Part shown: positions 11,501 to 20,764 of the stretch, in pieces
How the letters are laid out: each line of letters opens with the position of its first letter
How positions within the stretch are numbered: position 1 is the first letter of the stretch
Assembly (NCBI GenBank): GCA_031399065.1
Contig: JANNOM010000005.1
Span: 1 to 64,000 of the forward strand
Direction of reading: 5' to 3'
Length of the DNA: 64,000 nt
Source: JADCRZ01 sp031399065
Lineage (GTDB): Bacteria > Bacteroidota > Bacteroidia > Chitinophagales > Chitinophagaceae
Program-made: the position numbers and the translations under genes
The notes under the pieces: model-generated
Seen by the model: only the letters and a program-made list of their open reading frames with translations
Databases searched by the model: none
What the model was told of the DNA's origin: nothing

Positions 11501-12362
11501 CGAAGTTAATCAAGACGGGTTTTATTCACTGGGCGAGGACTATTACGAATCCAATACGGGTTTACAGCAATACTTTGTCATCACGACTCTTGATGGTCAG
11601 TATATTGTCGGAAACAGGGGTAATAATCGTTTGGTAGAATATTGTTTCCCTAAGGGCATTTATAAAATGACGATTTTTGTTAGCCAGTTCGGCTTAAAGT
11701 CATATAACTGCCCTGGCGGCGGCTGTGGCCCTGGAGGCCCCTACAATCTTGTTTACGGTAGCACGCAATACATGGCCGATGCAGGATTCGTAACTTATCC
11801 ATTCGCATTGTATCAGTCTGTAAATTTCCAAAATGGATGCATTTCTATCAAACCTCTAGCAGCAACGAAATCGATGCTTAACCCTGTTTTTGAAGTTCCA
11901 TCAAACAAGAAGATGCTTTTTAGTGCCTGGGTAAAAGAAGATTGCGGGAATGGCACTCCATGCAATAAGACCACCTATGCTGATAATAAAGTAATTATTC
12001 AAGGCGTAGAAATGCGGCCCGCTGGTTCTATAATTGACGGCTGGCAGCGCTATGAAGGAACTTTTACTGTGCCAAATAATACCGATGAAATATCCATGAG
12101 TTTCGTTAATAGTAGCAGCAACATGACCTACTTCGATGACATACGGATTCATCCCTTTAATGGCAGCATGAAGAGTTTTGTGTACGACCCGATAAATATG
12201 AGGCTAAAAGCAGAACTGGATGAAAATAACTATGCCCGGTTTTATGAGTACGATGAAGAAGGTACGCTGGTACGCACGAAAGCGGAAACCAAGGAAGGGA
12301 TCAAAACAATTACGGAGAGCCGGAGCGCGCGGCAGAAGAAGATTACAACGATGCAACAGTAA
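5505..12362 (+). CDS. Giant exported SpvB/TcB-like RHS shell protein
   Basis: This is a 2285-aa protein with an N-terminal hydrophobic export segment (about 12-32). Residues about 100-160 carry an SpvB-like opening: FSGDFNYNIPLLDVGGYP, then the turn GWNINPGNVSR, as in the first half of Tc-toxin TcB and other RHS shells. A long Tyr/Asp/Gly-rich beta region with YD-like repeats follows. A lectin-like jelly-roll segment lies near 2130-2220 (FSAWVKED, GWQRYEGTFTVP, YFDDIRIHP), and the C-terminus has a YD motif (YARFYEYDEEGTLVRTKAET). It lacks an RHS core box and toxin tip. Those are in the next gene, so the two proteins together look like a split TcB/TcC-type cocoon. The family assignment is from motifs; the two-subunit assembly is inference. 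Confidence 0.75.
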   Translation: MIQLLAHKCSRTIATTFLLFFYFSTISPLYASRLESHGHQRSLYPLFSRPLTKDVHARVVAPALSLVKKKSNPGFTLKAMPSRKVFIGGPGQPEMASFKSVGTGNMVNLFSGDFNYNIPLLDVGGYPINIFYEGGVGMEQEASWVGLGWNINPGNVSRNMRGVPDDFNGQDSVVQTQMMKPNITWGVSVAGDLEGIGIKENFSVGASIGISFNNYLGPALDLGVKGGMSFKIAEKAVSEKKSDNADLKVSLAANVGSRSGVSFSPSVSLSASSFSTSGKSSFGIGASTTYNSRYGIKALNIYEQFSYNKQRTRSVSDEATKPDRAGGSLLMATSISFAKPSYMPAIRMPVTNTAYAGHFQLGGAIWGVQGSIEAEVYKQTATVSREQIVQSKPLVGYIYYENAMNNPNAVMDFTRFNDREVTPNTPIISAPQYTYDVFTIQGEGTGGSIRAYRNELGYVRDNYTTSKDKSASIGGDVGIPGQYGLNLNRIKTPVTIGEWNSGNKLKAVIPFKGAQGGLHEAVYFRNPGESSVLDAGQYNRLGGIDLVRFKLGGSGYNPEILPVLERFSRTGSFMANLNLSAAPVSSRTKRTQVISFLTAKEAHDVGLDKYIKSYDRAVVLNDTLIYESINRVSARRKAHHISQINVLEANGKRYVYGIPVYNITQRDFTFSVQNKEGETEQEQGKVQVSPQELTTGSAQLNTNSKKDGFLQISQTPAYAHSFLLSGLLSPDYVDITDNGITEDDLGDAIKFNYSRMKRGDTAAVHRWRTPLTPGNKANFNEGNRSELKDDKGIISYGERESWYTHSIESKNMIALFTLENRDDGKGTLHEYGGIDAGDSSLKRLKRIDLYNKADLKKNGLSQAKPVKSVHFAYSYLSCPGTPDNTTGGGKLTLDSIYFTFNGQKKSNKNKYVFSYVKPGGATSGDTTGNPVYSYNSADRWGTYKPRSHNPANMKNADYPYCLQDKIQKQRIDLNAGAWSLQKVLLPSGGQIEVSYETDDYAFVQNRRATAMLTIAGFGRDSVTYSNKLYEASPSANDNDYVFVKVPERCINKQEVFRKYLHGNAGGQLAFRLSVNMPKGEELLTSYAVVENYGIVTADTGKIWLRLKKVNGLSPLSITALEYLREQLPGQAFPGYDVSESAGLKQVGDMLVGMLKSLQSAFRDPVNAIRSRAGAQTVNVARSSVRLNDPDGFKYGGGHRVKVVTLKDNWKAMTGQYTSSYGQQYDYTTTEIIDGIERTVSSGVASYEPSIGAEENPFQSIVQVSDKLPLGPANYGSVEMPVLDAFFPAPSVGYSKVTVRSLRKTPVDTSLKVRSVVGKQVTEFFTAKDFPVYYSHTSLDPGSDKQAHDNNTTAFFYKSSFDSRALSQGFLVETNDMHGKMKSQASYAENDEKTPVNYTRNYYRNTGSKGLNEQFDFVHAAKGGTIEAGTMGIDVELMTDTREFLVASSSLEIQAQLDLFPVILPFWLPFIWPVIGKSESNYRAVTTTKVVTYHSVLDSVTVIDKGSQVSTRNLVYDAETGEVVVNRTNNEFKQPVYSTTYPAYWAYSGMGLAYKNIDVILSGINFNDGRISNAGFDQSVFESGDELYVTNQGAGSSGCAAESGINKKLWAIDKNKDNTPLTVPVKDLLFMDLEGNPINKNGVSFRIMRSGKRNLLNASISVVKSMGSPISITGSIAKLKIGSNSNVTNASAVEFKEKWQVDADVIRRYKMVSNPVTCSIDEMEECNGYLDKSINPYCKGLLGNFRSHRNMIFYGNRSESDATQATNLRLNGSLMNFSLYWDFNGSNNLVPDVASSKWVWQSEAMQFNAKGMELETRDALNIYTAAQYGFNKAIPVAITNNSRCNETVFEGFEDMYYNAGINRIGADSCASRHIDLSNLPNSRILNTDTTSLSAHSGKYMLGINANSTSTKTIKVGKNDDPFTLAFQLDTAKVLADIGVNVENVQRDPVGLGMDFGTNSTANQGVSIIVNLSGGDTTVFDGSEDMYYTYYYYGISVSGYFEVNQDGFYSLGEDYYESNTGLQQYFVITTLDGQYIVGNRGNNRLVEYCFPKGIYKMTIFVSQFGLKSYNCPGGGCGPGGPYNLVYGSTQYMADAGFVTYPFALYQSVNFQNGCISIKPLAATKSMLNPVFEVPSNKKMLFSAWVKEDCGNGTPCNKTTYADNKVIIQGVEMRPAGSIIDGWQRYEGTFTVPNNTDEISMSFVNSSSNMTYFDDIRIHPFNGSMKSFVYDPINMRLKAELDENNYARFYEYDEEGTLVRTKAETKEGIKTITESRSARQKKITTMQQ

Positions 12363-12431
12363 AATACAACTGCGCAGGATGATCATTACAAAATAACAAC
12401 TATCGGCTTTGATAGTATCAATATTTAAATT

Positions 12432-15400
12432 ATGATTTTACAGAATATTTTATCAGTTGCATCAGGGGCATCGGCTTTGGGGTTTAGAAGCAGAATGTGT
12501 CTGTATTCCATCTGCATCTTGTTACTGATGTCGGCAAGGCTCGATCTGCTCGCGCAGGAGGATGGCGGGCTGGATAAAAGCCCTGCATCCGTAAGTAGTA
12601 CCGGTGCTGCCCTGGCTACCAATGCCGTTTTACCCGCGCTTAATTATACCCCCGGCACGGAGCAAAGTCGGAAAATACATAACATTATTACGTTTGGGAT
12701 ATTAGAAGAATCCGTTGCCTATTTGCCAGAAGATTTTACGGCAAATATTACGGTTAAAATTAAGTACGGACATGCATCGAACAGCACCCAGGAGGTGCAG
12801 CAGACACTGCAGGTGACCTATAATAAAGCGCAGGGCGTCAAGTACAATGCACGTAACTATTTCAGCTTTAATGATGCGGAGTATGTGGAAGTGACTATAA
12901 TAACCGCCCCGGCTGGTGCCATACTTTCTAACGGGGTGGCTGTAAAAGATGTGCTACGATTACAGAACGAAATGCGCGTTACGTGCTATTATAGCCCAAA
13001 CATGCAGGCGATAGTTCCCCAATTACAAGCGCCTATTGCATCTCCAGATGAACTGAAATTACAATGGAACAGCCTTGCTTCTCAGCAGAATAATAGCGTG
13101 CAGGTAGAATGGACCTGGCTGGAGCAGGAGCTTCAGAACAATTTTTTCAAGAGTACAGGACCGGGGCTCGATTTTGACCGGCTTTTCAAGAACAACTCAA
13201 CAAGGATCGACCTCTCTGTTTCCGCTACCAGTTATAGCGTTCCACTGTTCTATGATGGAATCGGGAAATTATATTACCGGGTAAGAGCGTCAAATAAAAC
13301 AATCAATGGTTCTCGTATCGATGGGCCCTGGAGTGCAGTGGATAGCTTTAGTTTTTCAGGACATAGCGATAGCCTTAACTGGCAGGTAAGTACCTCGTAT
13401 GCTGAAGAAGGAAAGCGCAAAACAGTGATCCAGTATTTAGATGGGTCGCTGAGAAGCCGGCAAACGGTTACCAAGGATAATGTAACATTAACGACAGTAA
13501 GTGCTGAAACGTTTTACGACAGCGAGGGCCGGCCCGCAGTGCAGGTATTGCCTGCTCCCGGCATGAACACTATAGTTAATTACACGAAGAACCTGAACCG
13601 GTTCAATGGTCAGGCAATGAATGAAGATCCTACGGCATATTTTGACCTGGTGCCCAAGAACCAACCGGGAAACGCTACACCGCCGCTAAGTAATACCAAC
13701 AGCGCAGCGGCTAATTATTACAGTACGTCTAACCCCGATCCTGATGCTGTAAACGGATTGCATCGGAATATTCCAAATGCAGAAGGCTATCCTTATACGG
13801 TAACCCGGTACACTCCTGACGGTACGGGTCGCATATCAGCGCAAAGTGGTGCAGGTACTGCTTTTAAAATGGGCAGCACCCGCGAGACCAAATACTTTTA
13901 TGGGTCGGCGGCACAGGAAGAACTGGATGGCCTTTTCGGTACGGAAGTGGGCAACTACACGCACTACTTCAAGAACATGGTAAAGGATGCGAACGGGCAA
14001 ATGAGTGTAAGCTATGTAGATATGCACGGCCGTACCATTGCCACTGCACTGGCAGGTGATTCCACTGCCGGTATGCAGGCGTTGCCAATCAACAGTGCCG
14101 ACTATCCCAACCAGGCAGGCAGCGTACTTACGAGAAACCTGCTGGACGAGAACACCAATGTTGTTCGTGGCAACACGATAGAATCGATCAACAGCATCCT
14201 GGTGCCTGCGCTGTCCGGTTATAATTTCCGGTATGAGGTAACTCCCCAGGCGCTCGAACTGGTTCGCTGCAACAACAATGTGCCCTTGTACTATGATTGT
14301 ATGTACGACCTGGAGATTACACTCACGGATGAATCCGGCGATTCGCCGCCCATTGTTCGCCGGTTCAATAATGTAAACCTGTCTGCCGACGATACAAGTA
14401 GTACTGCGGTAAAGGCTTTTACGGACGAACAATTTGGCGGTACTATTTCGTCTGTTTCCTATAATGCCGGCACTGGCAGGAACGTAATCACGTTTAATAT
14501 ACCGCTTGTGGCAGGCTCGTATTCCGTCCGCAAAACCCTCAAAGTAAGCGAGGCCTCTCTCGAAAAGTACAAGCAGCAGTATCCGGCGAAGGGGCTTTGC
14601 AAAACGGAGCAGGAATTACGGGATTCGGTGTACACAGTTTTAAGAACTGCTTCAGGTTGCGATGTGCCGGTATCAGTTACGCCTTGCGCATCCTGCGAGG
14701 CATCACTGGGCACTTATACTTCCTATAAGTCTGTAATTGCCCAGGAAAGCACAACATACGGTACTGCATTGCCTTCAGAAGAAGCGCTGCGGCGGGCTTA
14801 TATAGCCGATTCTGTTAATTGCAAAACGCTTTGCGGCAACGTTTCTCACCGGCTTGAACTGATTCGATTGCAAATGCTGGCAGACATGATGCCCTACACC
14901 GGACAGTATGCGCTGGAAATAGGTACTGAATCAACTATGTATCATAAATATGATATTTTTTCTACTATAAATACAAGTACCCAGCCTTTCTATCGCTTGC
15001 GAGGTAGCCCACGTGATAAATATTACTATAACAATGACTATAAGGTGGATTCGGCTGTTCATTCAGATGCCGCTGCGCCTTACGCGAAGCTGGATACGAT
15101 GTCAACAGATGTTTTCAGCGGCCTTTTCATTGCTCCCTGGGCGGAGACACTGCTTCCCAGGCATCCGGAGTATGCTAAACTGGTTTTTGCAGAAAACAAC
15201 CTGAAGCCGGTTTTCGACTGGATAGAGAACTTCAACATGGTGAAGACATACCAGGAAGCGGTGAACGGCAATTTTCTGATTACATCCGCCAGCTTTGGCC
15301 CTTCGCCTACGGATCCTTTCTTCGTTGCTGCACCTGGTAAAAAGCAAGCGATGGACAGTATCGTTACTGGTACCCGCTATTACAATGGCCTTAATCTCTG

Positions 15401-18400
15401 GAAGCTGGCAGTAGGGGATGTGCTTTGTAAAACGGAAACCAATGCAGGAAACCGGGATCTATGCTACACTAACATAGGGCAGCCACCTTACAACAATCTC
15501 ACCACCGCTCAACGGGATCTTGCCTGGAATCGATTTAAAGGTCTATACAGTGCCGTTCGCGATTCGATGCTGATGCAATACATCGATGAAAGCAGTCCGT
15601 TAACGGATGCTGGCGCTCTCATAGGGCAAGGTTACCGGTTACATTTCATCAAAAACAGTCAACTGGGGCAACAGCCCGACTGGGACTGGTATCCCGACGT
15701 ACCTGGCAAGGGCCCAAATGTGTCTGTTGAAACGGAGGCCGCCGCAGTGTATGCAAGTCGTTGCTCCAGTTATATCGATCAGTGGAGACGTTCTTTATTG
15801 CAGTGTCCCGCTGTGGCTGCGTTAGACAGTACTACACAGGCCAATCTTCTTCAGGCAGCTACGAGTGGCATGGTTGCGGTATGCCAGAAAGGTACGGATG
15901 CTGCCAATGCTTATGGCGCTTCTACGGTGGCTCCCAATACTCCTTTCGATGGCTCACCCCGCAGTTTCGAGGAAGTGATCAATAATGTTTTCACGAGCTA
16001 TGGTATAGCCAGGGATGCCTATTGTAACCCGTTTCTTATAGAAGTACCCAAGCCTAATGGCAAGGACGCTCTTCTCACCAAAAGCTATGTTGCAGCAATA
16101 GACACCTGCATCTGTTCCCAATACGATAAAATTAAGTTACAGGCGCAATCAGCGGGTTACGACATTTATAATTTAGGTAGTCTCAATAACTACCTGAAGT
16201 TAACGTACAAGGATACGCTTACGCCGGTGTTATATGCAGCTTTTTCGCATTGCAACGAGTTGATAGTGAGGGTATGTCCTGGAACAGGCGGTGGCACATT
16301 TGCCGCCCTGGCTGCTGCCAATCCCGGTAATTGCTACGATTCCGTAACTACTTATCCAATAAATCCAGGTCAGCCGATGCCCGAGTTCTTAACCTGCGGC
16401 TTCACCGCCAATAGCCGTTGTATTTCCTGCAATGTGTTGAGTTCTCTCGTTACACAGTTTAAATCCTACTTCAATGCCCCTTATAATACCGCTCCGTTCT
16501 TCGGCGGCAATACTGTCGATTCGGCGCAACTGGTATATAACAACTTATTTGCGCGCTTTGTCAATTTCAGAACGGGCCTGCAATATAGCTGGATGGATTA
16601 TGCGAAGGCGGCACTGGGTGTTTCCTGTAATCTTGCCAACTATGCGTCCAATGGAAGCCAGTTACAGACTGTTCTATGTTCCGAACAGGCTTTAAATGAT
16701 ACTACCGGCTGGTTCGTGCCAACGGGGCCCTGTGAAGCGATTTATGATATGGCCGTTCATTTTGCCAGCGAGGTTTACAAGACTCGCCAGGAACAACTGC
16801 TGGCTGATGTAGAAGCGCAGTACCGGCAAAAGAGCCAGGAGATTAAGAATACAGAGGTATTCAACGTTACCTATACGAGCAAGGAATACCACTACACGTT
16901 GTATTATTACGATATGGCGGGCAATCTGGTGAAGACGGTGCCTCCAAAAGGAGTTCGACCTGCTTTTCGGGTTACGTATACGGACAGCATCAAGGCAGCC
17001 CGTGCAGCAGAAACATTCCTGGTTCCAGCGCATGAACTGGCCACCAACTACCGGTATAATAGTCTTAACCAGGTGGTTGCTCAGAAAACACCGGATGCGG
17101 GCGTCTCTTTTTTCTGGTACGACCGACTGGGAAGACTGGCGGTGAGCCGGAACGCGAAACAAACGACTGAGGGAACCTACAGTTATACGTTGTATGATGT
17201 ACTCGGAAGGATCGTGGAAGTAGGTCAGAAGCCGCATACGACTGCTATGACGCAACTTGTCAGTCAGGATGCAACGGCGCTCAACAACTGGATCTTTACT
17301 TCCGGCAGCACACGGTCGCAGCTTACACGTACAGTGTATGATGTGGCGTATGATCCGCTGCTGACTCCGGAGTTAACACCGCTTATTACCCAGCAGCATC
17401 TTCGCAACAGGGTAAGCTATACTTGTGTGCAGCAGCTGGCTACCCAAACCATTCATGACGCAGCGACCTATTATACCTATGATATTCACGGGAATGTAGA
17501 TACCCTTGTTCAGGATTATAAAGCCTTCAGTACTTCGGTTAACGATCTGGCCAACCGGTTTAAACGGATCACTTATAAGTACGACTTAATCAGTGGCAAG
17601 GTGAATAGTGTGAACTATCAGCCAAATATGATAGATGCTTTTTACCACCGGTACGATTATGACGCCAGCAACCGGATCACCGCTGTATTTACCAGCCGCG
17701 ACCAGATCGTGTGGGACCGGGACGCCGCCTACCTGTATTATAAACATGGCCCCCTGGCACGCACCGTTCTGGGTGGTCAATCGGTGCAAGGCATTGACTA
17801 TACCTACACCCTTCAGGGGTGGCTGAAAAGCACGAATTTCTTAGCTGCCGGTTCGGGCAGCGGCAGCTCCTTTGCTGCCCCCGAAGCGTTCCCGGTAGCA
17901 AGAGACGCTTTCGATTTTAGCCTGCATTATTACAGCGGCGACTATAAGCCGCTGAGCGGAGGCAGTTCTCCCGCGGTGCTGCCTGCCTTACAAACGGCAG
18001 CCGCTCCGCTCTATAACGGTAACATTGCGGCGATGGCCGTAAACATTCCCCGGCTGGGCAGCGTGAAAGTGTATAATTTTCACTATGACCAGTTGAACCG
18101 CCTGGTGAAGCAGGATGCCTATAACGGGTTGAACAGCGTTACGGGTGTATTTACACCCGGAAGCCTACTGGATTACAAGGAGCGCATCAGTTATGACCCG
18201 AATGGTAATATCATTACCTACCTTAGAAACGGCGTCACCAGCGGAGGCAAGCAGGCGGGGATGGACAGCCTGACCTATAGCTACTACCCCCAAACCAACC
18301 AGTTGAAGCATATTGCCGATAACGTGAACTATACCGGTAATTACACGAACGATATTGATCACCAAAGCACGGCTGCCAATTATGGTTATGATGCGATAGG

Positions 18401-20753
18401 CAATCTAACGGGCGATGCGGCGGAAAACATCACCAGCATTACCTGGACAGTGTATGGCAAAATAGCGAGCATCCTAAAGCCGTCTGGCACCATTACCTAC
18501 AGCTATGATGCTGCCGGCAACCGGATCACCAAGACGGCCGGTGGTAAAACAACACTGTACGTAAGGGACGCCAGTGGCAATGTGATGAGTATTTATGAGA
18601 AGACCGGCAGTACGGCCGTGCAGCAGACCGAGACCCACCTGTACGGCAGCAGCCGTCTGGGGATCGTGCGTGCTTTGACGACTGCGACAAATAGTATATC
18701 TTTAGGAAGCTGGGGAACGGGCTATAGCAGTACGTTTACCCGCGGCGAAAAGCTCTTTGAACTCAGCAACCACCTCGGCAATGTGCTGGTGACCGTATCC
18801 GACCGCAAACTGGCCCAATCCACGAGCGGCACGTCGATCGACTACTACCTTCCCGATATCGCCTCCGCGCAGGATTATTACCCGTTCGGTATGCAGAAGG
18901 AAGGGAGAGGAGACGCGGAATGCCGCGAGGAACTGCGAGACACTATTCAGACGGTGATCAGCAGCGATCTGAATAGCGGGGTCAGTAACAACGGGATTTA
19001 TTACTCCCAGAACAATGCGCAGTGGAGTACTTTCAACAGCAACTTCGGGGCGGCTTACCTGCAAAACCAGGCGATGCGGGTGGAAGCCACTAACAGCGTC
19101 AACGGGCTGCACGTGGAAGTGTCGTCGGCCTATCTGCAAAGCAATACTACGTATGTGATGGAGTTTGATATTACGGAGAAATCGGCAGGCATCAATGGCT
19201 TTTTCTGCCAGGTCCTATCCACCACCGAGCAGCCGTACCGTGTTTCCACGCAGAAGACGGGCACCGGTCATTATACGCTCCTGTTCACCACTACGGCTAC
19301 GGGCAACAATACGCGGCTGCGGATATCGGCCCGCCAGTTCGGGGCGAACCAGTATTTTGTCGTGGATAATTTTGTGTTACGGAAGTTTATCGTAGCCAAC
19401 CAGGCGGAGGTATATAGTGAGAACTTCAACAACGCCATCCAGAATGGGATCAACGTAGAAAACAACGGGTATACCTGGAAACCGCGCTTCCCAGCCCAAC
19501 CGGCTATTGGTTTGCAGGGCAGTCCGGGCAGCCAGCGACTGCGAGTAACCGGTACAAATGTAAACGAGAGTTTTGCAGAGACGGAATTCAGCCTGGAGGG
19601 GGGTAAAAACTATATCCTCCGCTTCAACCTGAGCCAGGACGTTAGCGGCAAACGGGTGTACCTGAATATCCATTCCAAAACCGGCAGTACCTGGACGATC
19701 ACGGAAAGCAGCGGCATGTTTTACCTGGGATCCGGTAATTATCTGCATAACTTCACGCTACCGGCGGGGGCTACGATGGTCCGTTTATCTTTCCAGCGCA
19801 GCACAGGTACCACGGCCGATGCACCGGATCAGCCGTATAGCATCGATAACGTCACGCTCCACCGACTAGACACCGTGGAAAGGACGGTGGTAACGGTTTG
19901 TGACGGCAATGGGGTGAGTGGCGGAGGTAGTGGGTATCGTTATGGGTTCAATGGACAGGAAAAATCGGACGAGATCAAAGGGGAAGGTAACAGCTACACC
20001 GCCGAATACTGGGAGTATGATCCGAGGATAGGCAGACGGTGGAATTTAGATCCAAAACCAACTACAGGTATCAGCGAGTATGCTGCCTTTAATAATAGCC
20101 CGATATGGTTAAGCGATGTGAAGGGCGATACAAGCGTGTTGCCTCGATTTGAGGACTTCCTGAAAAAAGTTCCTAAAAATTCTACTTATAAGAAACCAGA
20201 AGATCGGCAATCTCTATTGGGAGGAACTTTAGTTTTAACAAAAGGAAGCACAGGTACATTTTCACTTCAAGGCAAAGTAGCAGGGATTGGTGTCGCATAT
20301 TCAGGCCAAGTACAGGAAATGGATCTGATAGGAGTCAGAGATAACGAGCGTATTGTCGGGGGCAAAAAGATAGGTGAAACAGAGTCAACCAAGCGTACTG
20401 GAGTGGGTGGCAGTATTGCAGGATTTGGAGCGGCATACAGTAAAGAATTTCAAACTAATAAACCTTTATTAGAAACAACAAATGCAGAATCCACTCAGTA
20501 TAGCAAAGAATTACAATTGCCATTCTATTCAGTTCAACAAATATTCGATTCTAAAACTAATAAACAAAAAGATACACAAACAAAAATACCGTTAGTGGAT
20601 TTTAAAGCTTCATTTTATCTTGGTGTTGAATTGTCAATATATGTAAACCCTGGCTCACATTCCACTAATACACCCTATGTTCCGTATGCAGTTCCGGATA
20701 ATACAAGTCACCAGATTGTTGTTCCAAATACACCTCGGCAACCAGGAAAATAA
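12432..20753 (+). CDS. DUF6443 / RHS repeat-associated core protein with a variable C-terminal tip
   Basis: This 2773-aa exported protein has a signal-like segment at about 22-42 (an internal Met near residue 22 is an alternative start). The DUF6443-like opening is near 320-380 (QYLDGSLRSRQTV, FYDSEGRPAVQVLPAPG). A Cys-rich central region (about 700-1450) is followed by dense YD repeats from about 1490 (YYYDMAGNLV, FFWYDRLGRLAVS, YSYDAAGNRIT). The RHS core is at about 2500-2560 (YRYGFNGQEKSDEIKGEG, YDPRIGRRWNLDP, YAAFNNSPIWLSD). After the core, about 210 residues form a Gly/Thr/Ser-rich, AT-rich tip (LVLTKGSTGTFSLQGKVAGI) that I do not recognise. It is probably the effector. Two lectin-like modules precede the core (about 2150-2470). 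By RHS/Tc logic the shell encapsulates the tip and the downstream membrane protein gives immunity. Confidence 0.85.
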   Translation: MILQNILSVASGASALGFRSRMCLYSICILLLMSARLDLLAQEDGGLDKSPASVSSTGAALATNAVLPALNYTPGTEQSRKIHNIITFGILEESVAYLPEDFTANITVKIKYGHASNSTQEVQQTLQVTYNKAQGVKYNARNYFSFNDAEYVEVTIITAPAGAILSNGVAVKDVLRLQNEMRVTCYYSPNMQAIVPQLQAPIASPDELKLQWNSLASQQNNSVQVEWTWLEQELQNNFFKSTGPGLDFDRLFKNNSTRIDLSVSATSYSVPLFYDGIGKLYYRVRASNKTINGSRIDGPWSAVDSFSFSGHSDSLNWQVSTSYAEEGKRKTVIQYLDGSLRSRQTVTKDNVTLTTVSAETFYDSEGRPAVQVLPAPGMNTIVNYTKNLNRFNGQAMNEDPTAYFDLVPKNQPGNATPPLSNTNSAAANYYSTSNPDPDAVNGLHRNIPNAEGYPYTVTRYTPDGTGRISAQSGAGTAFKMGSTRETKYFYGSAAQEELDGLFGTEVGNYTHYFKNMVKDANGQMSVSYVDMHGRTIATALAGDSTAGMQALPINSADYPNQAGSVLTRNLLDENTNVVRGNTIESINSILVPALSGYNFRYEVTPQALELVRCNNNVPLYYDCMYDLEITLTDESGDSPPIVRRFNNVNLSADDTSSTAVKAFTDEQFGGTISSVSYNAGTGRNVITFNIPLVAGSYSVRKTLKVSEASLEKYKQQYPAKGLCKTEQELRDSVYTVLRTASGCDVPVSVTPCASCEASLGTYTSYKSVIAQESTTYGTALPSEEALRRAYIADSVNCKTLCGNVSHRLELIRLQMLADMMPYTGQYALEIGTESTMYHKYDIFSTINTSTQPFYRLRGSPRDKYYYNNDYKVDSAVHSDAAAPYAKLDTMSTDVFSGLFIAPWAETLLPRHPEYAKLVFAENNLKPVFDWIENFNMVKTYQEAVNGNFLITSASFGPSPTDPFFVAAPGKKQAMDSIVTGTRYYNGLNLWKLAVGDVLCKTETNAGNRDLCYTNIGQPPYNNLTTAQRDLAWNRFKGLYSAVRDSMLMQYIDESSPLTDAGALIGQGYRLHFIKNSQLGQQPDWDWYPDVPGKGPNVSVETEAAAVYASRCSSYIDQWRRSLLQCPAVAALDSTTQANLLQAATSGMVAVCQKGTDAANAYGASTVAPNTPFDGSPRSFEEVINNVFTSYGIARDAYCNPFLIEVPKPNGKDALLTKSYVAAIDTCICSQYDKIKLQAQSAGYDIYNLGSLNNYLKLTYKDTLTPVLYAAFSHCNELIVRVCPGTGGGTFAALAAANPGNCYDSVTTYPINPGQPMPEFLTCGFTANSRCISCNVLSSLVTQFKSYFNAPYNTAPFFGGNTVDSAQLVYNNLFARFVNFRTGLQYSWMDYAKAALGVSCNLANYASNGSQLQTVLCSEQALNDTTGWFVPTGPCEAIYDMAVHFASEVYKTRQEQLLADVEAQYRQKSQEIKNTEVFNVTYTSKEYHYTLYYYDMAGNLVKTVPPKGVRPAFRVTYTDSIKAARAAETFLVPAHELATNYRYNSLNQVVAQKTPDAGVSFFWYDRLGRLAVSRNAKQTTEGTYSYTLYDVLGRIVEVGQKPHTTAMTQLVSQDATALNNWIFTSGSTRSQLTRTVYDVAYDPLLTPELTPLITQQHLRNRVSYTCVQQLATQTIHDAATYYTYDIHGNVDTLVQDYKAFSTSVNDLANRFKRITYKYDLISGKVNSVNYQPNMIDAFYHRYDYDASNRITAVFTSRDQIVWDRDAAYLYYKHGPLARTVLGGQSVQGIDYTYTLQGWLKSTNFLAAGSGSGSSFAAPEAFPVARDAFDFSLHYYSGDYKPLSGGSSPAVLPALQTAAAPLYNGNIAAMAVNIPRLGSVKVYNFHYDQLNRLVKQDAYNGLNSVTGVFTPGSLLDYKERISYDPNGNIITYLRNGVTSGGKQAGMDSLTYSYYPQTNQLKHIADNVNYTGNYTNDIDHQSTAANYGYDAIGNLTGDAAENITSITWTVYGKIASILKPSGTITYSYDAAGNRITKTAGGKTTLYVRDASGNVMSIYEKTGSTAVQQTETHLYGSSRLGIVRALTTATNSISLGSWGTGYSSTFTRGEKLFELSNHLGNVLVTVSDRKLAQSTSGTSIDYYLPDIASAQDYYPFGMQKEGRGDAECREELRDTIQTVISSDLNSGVSNNGIYYSQNNAQWSTFNSNFGAAYLQNQAMRVEATNSVNGLHVEVSSAYLQSNTTYVMEFDITEKSAGINGFFCQVLSTTEQPYRVSTQKTGTGHYTLLFTTTATGNNTRLRISARQFGANQYFVVDNFVLRKFIVANQAEVYSENFNNAIQNGINVENNGYTWKPRFPAQPAIGLQGSPGSQRLRVTGTNVNESFAETEFSLEGGKNYILRFNLSQDVSGKRVYLNIHSKTGSTWTITESSGMFYLGSGNYLHNFTLPAGATMVRLSFQRSTGTTADAPDQPYSIDNVTLHRLDTVERTVVTVCDGNGVSGGGSGYRYGFNGQEKSDEIKGEGNSYTAEYWEYDPRIGRRWNLDPKPTTGISEYAAFNNSPIWLSDVKGDTSVLPRFEDFLKKVPKNSTYKKPEDRQSLLGGTLVLTKGSTGTFSLQGKVAGIGVAYSGQVQEMDLIGVRDNERIVGGKKIGETESTKRTGVGGSIAGFGAAYSKEFQTNKPLLETTNAESTQYSKELQLPFYSVQQIFDSKTNKQKDTQTKIPLVDFKASFYLGVELSIYVNPGSHSTNTPYVPYAVPDNTSHQIVVPNTPRQPGK

Positions 20754-20764
20754 AAATTGATATT

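Noticed and set aside
13836..14432. A 198-codon minus-strand frame inside the 2773-aa RHS gene
   Set aside because: It is antisense to a strongly supported coding frame; its His/Val/Ile-rich composition reflects the opposite-strand codons.
16692..17255. A 187-codon minus-strand frame in the YD-repeat region
   Set aside because: Antisense shadow of the repeat-bearing RHS sequence; no family resemblance and no start context.
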